From positions 1-8,421 of the forward strand of contig JAFUKK010000074.1 of the NCBI GenBank assembly GCA_017473665.1: a DNA stretch of 8,421 nucleotides. The letters run 5' to 3'. The notes under the pieces are model-generated. The model was not told the DNA's origin and searched no databases. It saw nothing but the letters and a program-made list of their open reading frames with translations. The position numbers and the translations under genes were made by a program. Positions 1 to 5,159 of this stretch are shown one piece after another. This stretch comes from Lachnospiraceae bacterium (GTDB taxonomy: Bacteria > Bacillota > Clostridia > Lachnospirales > Lachnospiraceae). Positions within the stretch are counted from its first letter, which is position 1. Every line of letters starts with the position of its first letter.

Positions 1-290
1 CAATTGCGATAGCCGCTGTCTTTTATGAAGGAATGGCGTTGAAATGGTTTGATATTGTAGGCGTATTTATTATGATTATGGATGTGTCATTTATAGTATC
101 TACCCTTATTAATTTGTTCGTTAGCAGAAAAACGAAATGGATGTATGTTAATATTTTTTCGATTCTTATGATAGTAGTAGCAATAGTTATGAAACTTTGC
201 GCAATATCATATCCGATTTGGTCGCTTGTGCTTTGGTATTTTTACATCTGGTTTGTGTATGGAATACAGATAACCCATAATAAAAAGTAA
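1..290 (+). CDS. Small integral membrane protein, 5'-truncated by the window edge
   Basis: The reading frame is open from the first complete codon at base 3 to the TAA at 288-290, giving 95 visible residues. An ATG at 33 exists, but its only purine-rich stretch (AAGGA) ends one or two bases before it, too close to serve as a ribosome site. The codons before it also read as plausible hydrophobic protein (IAIAAVFYEG), so the true start is probably left of the window. Three hydrophobic segments are visible, at about residues 17-40, 46-66 and 70-90, with a positive SRKTK loop between the first two and a basic THNKK tail. No catalytic motif or family signature is recognised. The next gene also encodes a small membrane protein and starts 50 bases downstream. 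Function unknown. Confidence 0.7.
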   Translation, partial: IAIAAVFYEGMALKWFDIVGVFIMIMDVSFIVSTLINLFVSRKTKWMYVNIFSILMIVVAIVMKLCAISYPIWSLVLWYFYIWFVYGIQITHNKK

Positions 291-327
291 ACGGTATTTT
301 GAGGGATTGGTAAGATAATTTGAATTT

Positions 328-332
328 GGAGG
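328..332 (+). promoter_or_regulatory. Ribosome binding site that fixes a GTG start at 341
   Basis: GGAGG lies 8 bases before GTG 341. A longer in-frame TTG start at 320 would place this ribosome site inside the coding region, so GTG 341 is preferred. Confidence 0.75.
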
Positions 333-340
333 TTAGAAAA

Positions 341-775
341 GTGAAGAAAGTATATGCGTGGGAACCATGGTTCTTTATGGTCTTCGGACTATTTCACTTA
401 CATAGAATATGGGGATTGATTGACAGAACATCCTATGCTGATTTTTGGTTGGGGATTTTAGAGAACAAAGGAGCCTTCTATTTTGTACTGATGGATATTT
501 TAGCTTTTCTATGTGTTTGTGGAATAGTGACATTTTGGAAGAATAAGAAAAATAATTATTGGTGGCGATGGATATACATTTTTGGCGGAAGCTATGTCTT
601 GTTTGACTTGTTTGCAATAGCGATTGAGTTGAAAGTGTGGAATGATTTATTATTGTTTATGTTTGATGTAAATAGTCCTTATTGGAATATAGTGTGGGGA
701 TTTTTTATTGCATTAGGTGCATTTGTATTTTGTTTAGGTATGAAATTGCTAAAACAAAGAAAAATGCAAATTTGA
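341..775 (+). CDS. Four-helix membrane protein of unknown function
   Basis: This encodes 144 residues starting MKKVYAWEPW. The protein is very rich in Trp, Phe and Tyr. Four hydrophobic segments are visible at about residues 10-27, 45-67, 73-97 and 114-137. They are separated by polar or charged loops, including a KNKKNNYW loop between the second and third, and the protein ends in a basic tail (KLLKQRKMQI). No signal peptide separate from the first helix, no metal-binding motif and no recognisable domain can be seen. It follows another small membrane protein by 50 bases and is followed by an alpha/beta hydrolase 40 bases on, so co-transcription is possible. I do not recognise the family and assign no function. 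Confidence 0.75.
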   Translation: MKKVYAWEPWFFMVFGLFHLHRIWGLIDRTSYADFWLGILENKGAFYFVLMDILAFLCVCGIVTFWKNKKNNYWWRWIYIFGGSYVLFDLFAIAIELKVWNDLLLFMFDVNSPYWNIVWGFFIALGAFVFCLGMKLLKQRKMQI

Positions 776-802
776 ATTTGACAGGATGATTTAGATAGTG
801 CT

Positions 803-808
803 AGGAGG
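803..808 (+). promoter_or_regulatory. Ribosome binding site that fixes an ATG start at 816
   Basis: AGGAGG is only one base before ATG 810 but 7 bases before ATG 816. It also lies inside the longer frame from GTG 798. Spacing therefore favours 816 as the start of the hydrolase. Confidence 0.75.
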
Positions 809-815
809 AATGATT

Positions 816-1622
816 ATGGAGCATAGGATAATTAAAGGCGTTGGAGGAGAAGTGCATTATTGGATTTCAAGAACCAAACACGCACCTAAGGGAACAATTG
901 TTTTTAGCCATGGCTTAACAGCGAATCATACAATGTTCGAAAAGCAAATTGAATATTTTAAGAATGAATATATAGTAATTGCGTGGGATGTTCCTATGCA
1001 TGGTTTATCTATGCCTTATAATAATTTTTCTTATGAAAATACTGCAAGAGATTTAAAACGAATATTAGAACAGGAATGTATTGAAAAAGTTTGTTTGGTA
1101 GGAATGTCAATGGGAGGCTATCCTTCACAAATGTTTGCACACTTATATCCTAAAAAGGTGCAATGTTTCATAGGTGTCGATACAACACCATTTGGAACAG
1201 CATACTATTCAAAATCTGATTTGTGGTGGCTTTCTAAAGTGAAGCCGATGGCAAACTGGTTTACAGATAAGATGCTTCGTAAGAGTATGGCAAAATCTAT
1301 ATCTGTAACCGAGTATTCTTATAATAAAATGATAGAAATGTTGGCTCCTTTGTCAAAGAAACAAATTATAGAACAAATGGATATTGCTTATGGAAAGTTT
1401 GCACAGGAAAACAAGGATTTGCAGTTAATTTGTCCAGTACTAATTTTACTTGGAGATAAAGATAAAACTGGAAAAGTAAAACAATATTGTACTGCATGGG
1501 CAGAAGCAACAGGATATCCATTACACATCATTGAAGATGCTGCTCATTTCTCTAATGGGGATAATGCGAAACAGGTTAATTCTGAGATAGAGCAGTTTGT
1601 TATACAAACTACTGTTGGCTAA
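816..1622 (+). CDS. Alpha/beta-fold hydrolase
   Basis: This 268-residue protein has the full sequence logic of a soluble alpha/beta hydrolase. An HG oxyanion motif sits in VFSHGL (residues 29-34), followed by the strand-turn IAWDVPMHGLS (55-65). The nucleophile elbow is GMSMGG, with Ser98 as the nucleophile. The acid is probably Asp214 or Asp216 in LLGDKDKTG, and the catalytic His is His244 in DAAHFSNGDN. The segment between about 125 and 200 is the helical cap that usually sets substrate range. There is no signal peptide, so it should act in the cytosol as an esterase, lipase-like or other ester/amide hydrolase. The substrate cannot be read from sequence. Length and motif spacing are normal for the superfamily and nothing is broken. 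Neighbours on both sides are unrelated small proteins, so context does not narrow its role. Confidence 0.92.
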   Translation: MEHRIIKGVGGEVHYWISRTKHAPKGTIVFSHGLTANHTMFEKQIEYFKNEYIVIAWDVPMHGLSMPYNNFSYENTARDLKRILEQECIEKVCLVGMSMGGYPSQMFAHLYPKKVQCFIGVDTTPFGTAYYSKSDLWWLSKVKPMANWFTDKMLRKSMAKSISVTEYSYNKMIEMLAPLSKKQIIEQMDIAYGKFAQENKDLQLICPVLILLGDKDKTGKVKQYCTAWAEATGYPLHIIEDAAHFSNGDNAKQVNSEIEQFVIQTTVG

Positions 1623-1672
1623 TTTTTATCATGATTTAGAGCGTTTGGCAAATTCCAATTTGTGGAGAGGAT

Positions 1673-1678
1673 AAGGAG
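1673..1678 (+). promoter_or_regulatory. Ribosome binding site that fixes an ATG start at 1686
   Basis: AAGGAG lies 7 bases before ATG 1686. The longer frame from GTG 1662 would bury this site in coding sequence. Confidence 0.7.
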
Positions 1679-1685
1679 TAGCGAG

Positions 1686-2036
1686 ATGGAATTTAAAGGA
1701 ATCAGCAAGACATTTTCAACAGTAGGGGACAAGCAGTATGAAACCATAGGTGCGTTTCGGGATGAATTATCCGGCATATACGGACGGGAGAGACTGCGTG
1801 GCCTGGGTTATCATTGGACTGATACGTCTATAGAATATGTCATTGGTCTGATAGATGGTGAGATAGAGGGTTGGAATGTGAGTGTGCCTCTTCCAGATAC
1901 CGGTTGGGAGCATGTATGCGGAAGAACAGAGCAGTTAGGCGAAATCTACGGTAATATCTATAAGGACGGACCTTTGAAATACGAGATAGAAATGTTTGAT
2001 GAAGCGGGAAACTGTAGGATTGCACTTTATAGATGA
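1686..2036 (+). CDS. Small soluble protein, possibly GyrI-like ligand-binding domain
   Basis: This encodes 116 residues starting MEFKGISKTF, with no signal peptide or membrane segment. The pattern suggests the GyrI-like (SHS2) small-molecule-binding fold that also forms the effector domain of some AraC- and MerR-type regulators. It has an early helix IGAFRDELSGIYG (21-33), a GLGYHWTDTSIEYVIGL stretch (39-55), and a second half ending in a strand/helix IYGNIYKDGPLKYEIEMF (87-104). There is no attached helix-turn-helix, so if the fold is right this would be a stand-alone binding protein. The assignment rests on recall of similar sequences, not on a search, and is weak; that the gene is real is much surer. 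Its stop codon lies at the edge of the metallo-hydrolase remnant that begins at about 2029, so the last codons may sit on a recombination junction. Confidence 0.75.
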   Translation: MEFKGISKTFSTVGDKQYETIGAFRDELSGIYGRERLRGLGYHWTDTSIEYVIGLIDGEIEGWNVSVPLPDTGWEHVCGRTEQLGEIYGNIYKDGPLKYEIEMFDEAGNCRIALYR

Positions 2037-2115
2037 GGCGTTAACCGGGGGTGCAGATGTGGTGTTTGCCCCTATTGGTGGAAAATATACAATGGATGCT
2101 GTGGAGTTGTTTTGA
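2029..2115 (+). pseudogene. Remnant of a metallo-beta-lactamase-fold hydrolase gene
   Basis: Read from 2029, this stretch gives IDEALTGG followed by ADVVFAPIGGKYTMDAVELF and a TGA at 2113. It aligns with residues 138-167 of the intact hydrolase encoded at 2699-3313. Over 2053-2100 against 3134-3181 I count 43 of 48 identical bases, and four of the five differences are silent third-position changes. The match continues upstream through the Glu-Ala pair. After MDAVE the remnant seems to lack about three codons relative to the intact SEAAEF, then hits a stop. No THEHYDH motif or C-terminal HYG motif is present nearby, so this is an isolated inner fragment and cannot be functional. The silent-site pattern suggests a paralogue that diverged while still under selection and later decayed, not a fresh duplication. 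Confidence 0.75.
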
Positions 2116-2238
2116 CCGGTTATGTGTCTAAAATGACGACCTATTGATAACTGTTGTATATTTGTGAATGGATGGAGCATTCCGTGAAAGGCATATTAAG
2201 CTATTTTGGTATTAAAGAGTAAAATCGGTGGTGGGGTT
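2116..2238 (+). other. Non-coding decayed stretch, possible further gene scraps
   Basis: No intact gene is seen between the metallo-hydrolase remnant and the next start at 2239. One short open run, about 2151-2222, ends MEHSVKGILSYFGIKE before a TAA and reads like the C-terminal helix of a larger protein. KGILSYFGI resembles the tail pattern of some flavodoxin-like NAD(P)H reductases. It has no convincing start or ribosome site and may be chance. No promoter or terminator is convincing here. Confidence 0.3.
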
Positions 2239-2673
2239 ATGACGAATAAACAGATAAAAGAGCTGCAGGTTTTGGGATTTCAAATAAGTGATGAAGACGT
2301 GCGTTACGGAGTGGCTGTTTTTAGTGAAACTATTCCTGAGTTAAATGTTTTGAAAAAACTGATTTTTATTATGACTTTTAATGATGAAATACATTATTGG
2401 GATGCAGACAGAGAGTCGCCTACGGACCCTGGAGGATATGTGACTGCACTTCGTTTGGACGAAGAACGAGTAGCTATATGGAAGGAAATCATGGCTGGAC
2501 AAGTAGTTGGTATATTGTACCTGTTGAGGAGATGGCGAAACATATACAAAAAAAACTGGGATAAGGATTGTGACAGGGGGATGTATTTTAATAAAGTGTT
2601 GATTCAACAGAATAAATACATAACTAGGGAACGAATTAATAAAGATTATGAAATAGATAAGCCACAGCTTTGA
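2239..2673 (+). CDS. Uncharacterised protein, probably frameshifted near base 2505
   Basis: The open frame from ATG 2239 (MTNKQIKELQ, after a weak GGTGGTGGGG) runs 144 residues to TGA 2671-2673. Residues 1 to about 88 look like a normal soluble protein, with motifs such as MTFNDEIHYWDADRE and GYVTALRLDEERVAIWKEIM. After that the frame turns into a basic, low-quality tail (LLRRWRNIYKKNWDKD). From base 2508 the next frame reads WYIVPVEEMAKHIQKKLG and stops at TAA 2562-2564, which looks much more like a genuine C-terminus. A single-base loss at about 2503-2508 would explain this; the ancestral protein would then be about 108 residues. It may be a young pseudogene or a sequencing error. The family is not recognised and no function is proposed. 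Confidence 0.55.
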   Translation: MTNKQIKELQVLGFQISDEDVRYGVAVFSETIPELNVLKKLIFIMTFNDEIHYWDADRESPTDPGGYVTALRLDEERVAIWKEIMAGQVVGILYLLRRWRNIYKKNWDKDCDRGMYFNKVLIQQNKYITRERINKDYEIDKPQL

Positions 2674-2689
2674 AATGAGCAGTGAGAGC

Positions 2690-2694
2690 GGAGG
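2690..2694 (+). promoter_or_regulatory. Ribosome binding site for the metallo-hydrolase
   Basis: GGAGG lies 4 bases before ATG 2699, a slightly short spacing. The alternative in-frame ATG at 2675 has no ribosome site and would add SSESGGV-type residues before the conserved fold, so 2699 is preferred. Confidence 0.65.
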
Positions 2695-2698
2695 CGTT

Positions 2699-3313
2699 AT
2701 GAACAATATTTTTGTAAACACCAGAAGTAGTATCAAACTTACAGGAACAAAGACGATATATTTTGATCCATTGGAGATAGGCGGGGCACCTCATGACGCA
2801 GACCTGATTTTTATTACTCATGAACATTATGATCATTATTCTCCGGATGATATCAGAAAGGTTTTGAAAAAGGATACACAGATGATTGTACCCTTGGGGA
2901 TGCTTGCTATGGTCAGGGAGAGTCAGTTCCCTGTACAGACCTTTCACGGATTACTTCCCGGACAAACATGGGAGTACGAGGGCGTAAAGTGTCAGGGAAT
3001 TCCTGCCTACAACATAGATAAACACTTTCATACCAAAAGCAATGATTGGCTGGGATATTTGGTGGAACTGGATGGAAAGACATATTATGCCATGGGCGAT
3101 ACTGATGTCATTCCGGAAGCAGTATCTGTGAATGCAGATGTGGTGTTTGTCCCCATTGGAGGGAAATATACAATGGATGCATCCGAGGCAGCGGAGTTTA
3201 TAAATGGGAAAAAGCGGGGACTTGTGGTGCCTATACATTATGGAGACTCCGGTGCGGGTGACACTTTTGTTCGGTTGCTTAGGCCGGAGATAGAGGTGCA
3301 GAGGTTTTGGTGA
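2699..3313 (+). CDS. Metallo-beta-lactamase-fold hydrolase, UlaG-like
   Basis: This encodes 204 residues starting MNNIFVNTRSS. It is a compact MBL-fold metal hydrolase. The strand pair IKLTGTKTIYFDPL (12-25) leads to the metal motif THEHYDHYSP (40-49). Further ligand candidates are His109 and His111 in KHFHTKS, Asp134 in YAMGDTD and His180 in VPIHYG, the usual order for a two-metal site. The short length and the GDTD and HYG blocks point to the UlaG/YtkL-like branch, whose known members include lactonases and phosphodiesterases, not to true beta-lactamases. The substrate cannot be told. There is no signal peptide, so it is cytosolic. All expected metal residues are present, so this copy is probably active, unlike the fragment at 2029-2115 that matches its residues 138-167. 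The preceding gene ends 25 bases upstream. Confidence 0.92.
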   Translation: MNNIFVNTRSSIKLTGTKTIYFDPLEIGGAPHDADLIFITHEHYDHYSPDDIRKVLKKDTQMIVPLGMLAMVRESQFPVQTFHGLLPGQTWEYEGVKCQGIPAYNIDKHFHTKSNDWLGYLVELDGKTYYAMGDTDVIPEAVSVNADVVFVPIGGKYTMDASEAAEFINGKKRGLVVPIHYGDSGAGDTFVRLLRPEIEVQRFW

Positions 3314-3411
3314 TGATGTAATGCTGTGTTATAGAATATTCAAGTATGAAATAGAACAAGTTTAAATGATATGTTCAAAAGAGTATGAAACGGCGATAAA
3401 GATTGTTTGGT

Positions 3412-3416
3412 GGAGG
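3412..3416 (+). promoter_or_regulatory. Ribosome binding site that fixes a GTG start at 3425
   Basis: GGAGG lies 8 bases before GTG 3425. Longer in-frame TTG or GTG starts at 3407, 3410 and 3416 lie before or inside this site and are therefore unlikely. Confidence 0.75.
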
Positions 3417-3424
3417 TGTTTAAG

Positions 3425-3883
3425 GTGAAATTAAAAAATCCAATGTTTGTTGTTAAAGATATTGATAAGTCTGTTAAGTTCTATCAAAGGGTTTTGGGGC
3501 TTCGTGTAGTTATGGATTTTGGAGCAAATAAAACATTGACCGGCGGATTGGCTTTACAGACGAGTGAGACATGGAAGGAGTTTATTGCTACTGATAAAAT
3601 TATTTTTGGTAACAACGCTACGGAAGTCTATTTTGAGGAAGATGATTTTGATACGTTTATAAACAGGCTTAAAGAATACAGTGTTGAATATGTTCACTCA
3701 GTAAAGGAACATTCATGGGGACAGCGAGTAGTTCGGTTTTATGATCCAGACAAGCACATTATAGAGGTGGGAGAAAATATGAAAGTTGTTTGCAAGAGAT
3801 TTTTAGACAGTGGTATGACACCGGAACAGGTTGCAGAACGAATGTATGTACCAATGAAATTTGTTAATGCATGTATGCGATAA
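3425..3883 (+). CDS. VOC-family (glyoxalase/bleomycin-resistance fold) protein with C-terminal helical tail
   Basis: This encodes 152 residues starting with GTG (MKLKNPMFVVKDID). The first half shows the classic VOC opening MFVVKDIDKSVKFYQRVLGL (7-26). The second module ends in VVRFYDPDKHIIEVGE (102-117), whose Glu114 matches the usual last metal ligand. The usual first-strand His is not seen (Met7 is near that place), so metal binding may be altered or lost. Such proteins include dioxygenases, thiol transferases, isomerases and antibiotic-binding proteins; the substrate here is unknown. After residue 118 there is an extra tail of about 35 residues, CKRFLDSGMTPEQVAERMYVP and on, which resembles a helix-turn-helix pattern and is not part of the core fold. 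It is cytosolic. A second, different VOC protein follows 43 bases on. Confidence 0.88.
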   Translation: MKLKNPMFVVKDIDKSVKFYQRVLGLRVVMDFGANKTLTGGLALQTSETWKEFIATDKIIFGNNATEVYFEEDDFDTFINRLKEYSVEYVHSVKEHSWGQRVVRFYDPDKHIIEVGENMKVVCKRFLDSGMTPEQVAERMYVPMKFVNACMR

Positions 3884-3926
3884 ATATCAATCTATAAAAA
3901 TTGGAAACGTGAAAGGATAAGAAAAA

Positions 3927-4355
3927 ATGGAAAAAAAGAAGATTGAAGTAATCACCTACTTATCATTTAAAGGAAATTGTGAGGAGGCACTGAATACCTA
4001 TATGAAGGCATTTGGTGGTGAGGTTTATTATATGTCCCGTTGGACAGAGGAGACTTTTGACGTGACACCGGAGCAGATTGGAAAAGTGATGCATGTGGAG
4101 TTCGCATTGGGTGGTACCCATATGGCAGCAGGAGATACCTTTGATGGTACAGGAGTGAATACAGATGTGAAATTGATGATTCGTATGGATTCCATGGAGG
4201 AAGCCTTACATACTGTGTCTGTTTTAGCAGAGGGTGGAACCGTGATTTCACCTTTAAAGCCACATCCGGCACCGGATGATGCAGGTTGCGGCTCTGTCAC
4301 TAGGGACCGTTTCGGGTATACTTGGATTATTACCTGCCCTAACCCTGATAAGTAG
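3927..4355 (+). CDS. PhnB-like VOC-family protein
   Basis: This encodes 142 residues starting MEKKKIEVITYLSF. ATG 3927 follows AAAGGA at a spacing of about 9 bases. The opening YLSFKGNCEEALNTYMKAFGGEV and the later KVMHVEFALGGTHMAAGD (53-70) and DRFGYTWIIT (127-136) are typical of the PhnB/'3-demethylubiquinone methyltransferase-like' branch of the VOC superfamily. Despite the family names, most members have no proven methyltransferase or phosphonate role. The protein is normally a dimer with two beta-alpha-beta-beta-beta modules. His56 lies where one metal ligand may sit. It is complete, cytosolic and of normal length. It is only distantly similar to the VOC protein just upstream, so the pair is not a recent tandem duplication. 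The inverted repeat at 4385-4433 follows it. Confidence 0.9.
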   Translation: MEKKKIEVITYLSFKGNCEEALNTYMKAFGGEVYYMSRWTEETFDVTPEQIGKVMHVEFALGGTHMAAGDTFDGTGVNTDVKLMIRMDSMEEALHTVSVLAEGGTVISPLKPHPAPDDAGCGSVTRDRFGYTWIITCPNPDK

Positions 4356-4384
4356 TAGGCAAGTTGAGTTTTTTAAAGAAAGAA

Positions 4385-4433
4385 GAGTGTACAAATCTCT
4401 GATTTTATTGTTATCAGGAGAATTGGTACACTT
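4385..4433. repeat. Long imperfect inverted repeat / hairpin between two gene groups
   Basis: The left arm GTGTACAAATCTCTGAT (4387-4403) pairs with the right arm ATCAGGAGAATTGGTACAC (4413-4431) across a 9-base AT-rich loop. One A/C mismatch and two single-base bulges interrupt the pairing, and the outer bases 4385-4386 and 4432-4433 can extend it. It lies 30 bases after the PhnB-like gene and about 33 bases before the DUF1349 gene. A T-rich stretch follows on the + strand (TTAATTTTA) and TTTTTT precedes it at about 4370. It could act as a transcription terminator for the upstream genes, or its GTGTAC-ended arms could be a regulator site for the sugar module. The T tract is weaker than in a standard terminator. 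Confidence 0.65.
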
Positions 4434-4453
4434 AATTTTAATGTGGTAGAAGT

Positions 4454-4458
4454 GGAGG
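4454..4458 (+). promoter_or_regulatory. Ribosome binding site that fixes an ATG start at 4467
   Basis: GGAGG lies 8 bases before ATG 4467. The longer GTG start at 4443 would place the site inside the gene. Confidence 0.75.
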
Positions 4459-4466
4459 CCAGTAAT

Positions 4467-5075
4467 ATGAAATTTGATGTAAGTAAACTGCAATGGACCA
4501 GAGAACCGGAAAGCTATTCCATTACGGAGGATAAAATTGAAATTGTTACCAAGCCTCATACGGATTTGTGGCAGAGGACCTATTATCATTTTAGGAATGA
4601 CAACGCGCCTGTGCTGCAAATGGCTACGGAGGAAAAATATTTTTCTTTTACTGTGAAAACGGAGTTTGACAGTAAGCATAGATTTGACCAGTGCGGAGTG
4701 GCAATGTATTTGGATGAGGATAACTGGTTAAAGGGTTCCATTGAATACGAAAACGAAGCATTCCAGCATTTAGGAAGTGTGGTCACCAACAACGGTTATT
4801 CCGATTGGGCTACTACTGCCATTGATGCGTCCATTAAATCCATGTGGTATCGTTTCAGCCGTAGAGAGGATGACTATTGTATAGAGTGTTCTGGGGATGG
4901 TATTCATTATTCCCAAATGCGCATCTGTCATATGTGGAAGGGAGGCGGAAGCATCCGGTTCGGTATTTATGCCTGTAGCCCTGAGGACTCCTCCTTCAAA
5001 GCTACCTTTACCCATATGGAAATGACCGCATGTAAATGGTTGGCCCATGATGGGCAGCAGCCGGATGAAGGCTAA
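4467..5075 (+). CDS. DUF1349 family protein, concanavalin A-like fold
   Basis: This encodes 202 residues starting MKFDVSKLQW. The protein matches the pattern of DUF1349 ('regulation of enolase 1'-like) proteins, which form a single concanavalin-A/laminin-G-like beta sandwich. Recognisable blocks are KIEIVTKPHTDLWQRTYYHF (23-42), FDQCGVAMYLDEDNWLKGSIEY (73-94), HLGSVVTNNGYSDWAT (101-116), WYRFSRREDDYCIECSGDG (127-145) and IRFGIYACSPEDSSFKATF (163-181). The fold often binds or acts on sugars, but a reaction has not been settled for most members, so the role is inferred from position. It sits 84 bases before a GH31 enzyme and shares its strand and richer base composition. There is no signal peptide, so it is probably cytosolic. 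Its stop codon lies within a small inverted repeat at 5074-5094. Confidence 0.85.
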   Translation: MKFDVSKLQWTREPESYSITEDKIEIVTKPHTDLWQRTYYHFRNDNAPVLQMATEEKYFSFTVKTEFDSKHRFDQCGVAMYLDEDNWLKGSIEYENEAFQHLGSVVTNNGYSDWATTAIDASIKSMWYRFSRREDDYCIECSGDGIHYSQMRICHMWKGGGSIRFGIYACSPEDSSFKATFTHMEMTACKWLAHDGQQPDEG

Positions 5076-5094
5076 TGCCCAATGAGGTGGCATT
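5074..5094 (+). terminator. Small stem-loop after the DUF1349 gene, possible weak terminator or RNA processing site
   Basis: AATGCC (5074-5079) pairs perfectly with GGCATT (5089-5094) over a 9-base loop, and its left arm starts in the DUF1349 stop codon. A pyrimidine-rich TGTCTCCTCTTTGTG follows, but there is no real run of T. It is too short to be sure of, and could equally be chance. Confidence 0.25.
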
Positions 5095-5159
5095 TGTCTC
5101 CTCTTTGTGTTAGAATGAATGATAAAGAAAAGGTTGATACCTTGTAGGGAGGAGCCGGG

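Noticed and set aside
778..783. A perfect TTGACA resembling a -35 box before the alpha/beta hydrolase
   Set aside because: No acceptable -10 box lies 16-18 bases downstream (the region is CTAGGA and the ribosome site), so it is probably chance in AT-rich DNA.
2040..2046. GTTAACC, considered as an integron cassette core site given the run of small same-strand genes
   Set aside because: It breaks the core consensus at the sixth base. No paired inverse core or repeated attC-like hairpin follows the genes, and no integrase is seen.
2548..2555. Run of eight A bases as the cause of the frameshift in the 2239 gene
   Set aside because: The plausible alternative frame is already in use 40 bases earlier (from 2508), so the shift must lie upstream of this run.
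3314..3424. AT-rich gap before the first VOC gene, checked for a promoter or small gene
   Set aside because: Only a poor match (TTCAAG, 17 bases, TTAAAT) and very short frames were found, so nothing could be supported.
3407..3427. TTG, GTG and GTG starts upstream of 3425 for the first VOC protein
   Set aside because: They sit before or within the GGAGG ribosome site and add residues outside the VOC fold.
5094..5116. TTGTCT and TAGAAT as a promoter between the DUF1349 and GH31 genes
   Set aside because: The spacer is only 11 bases, too short for a housekeeping promoter.
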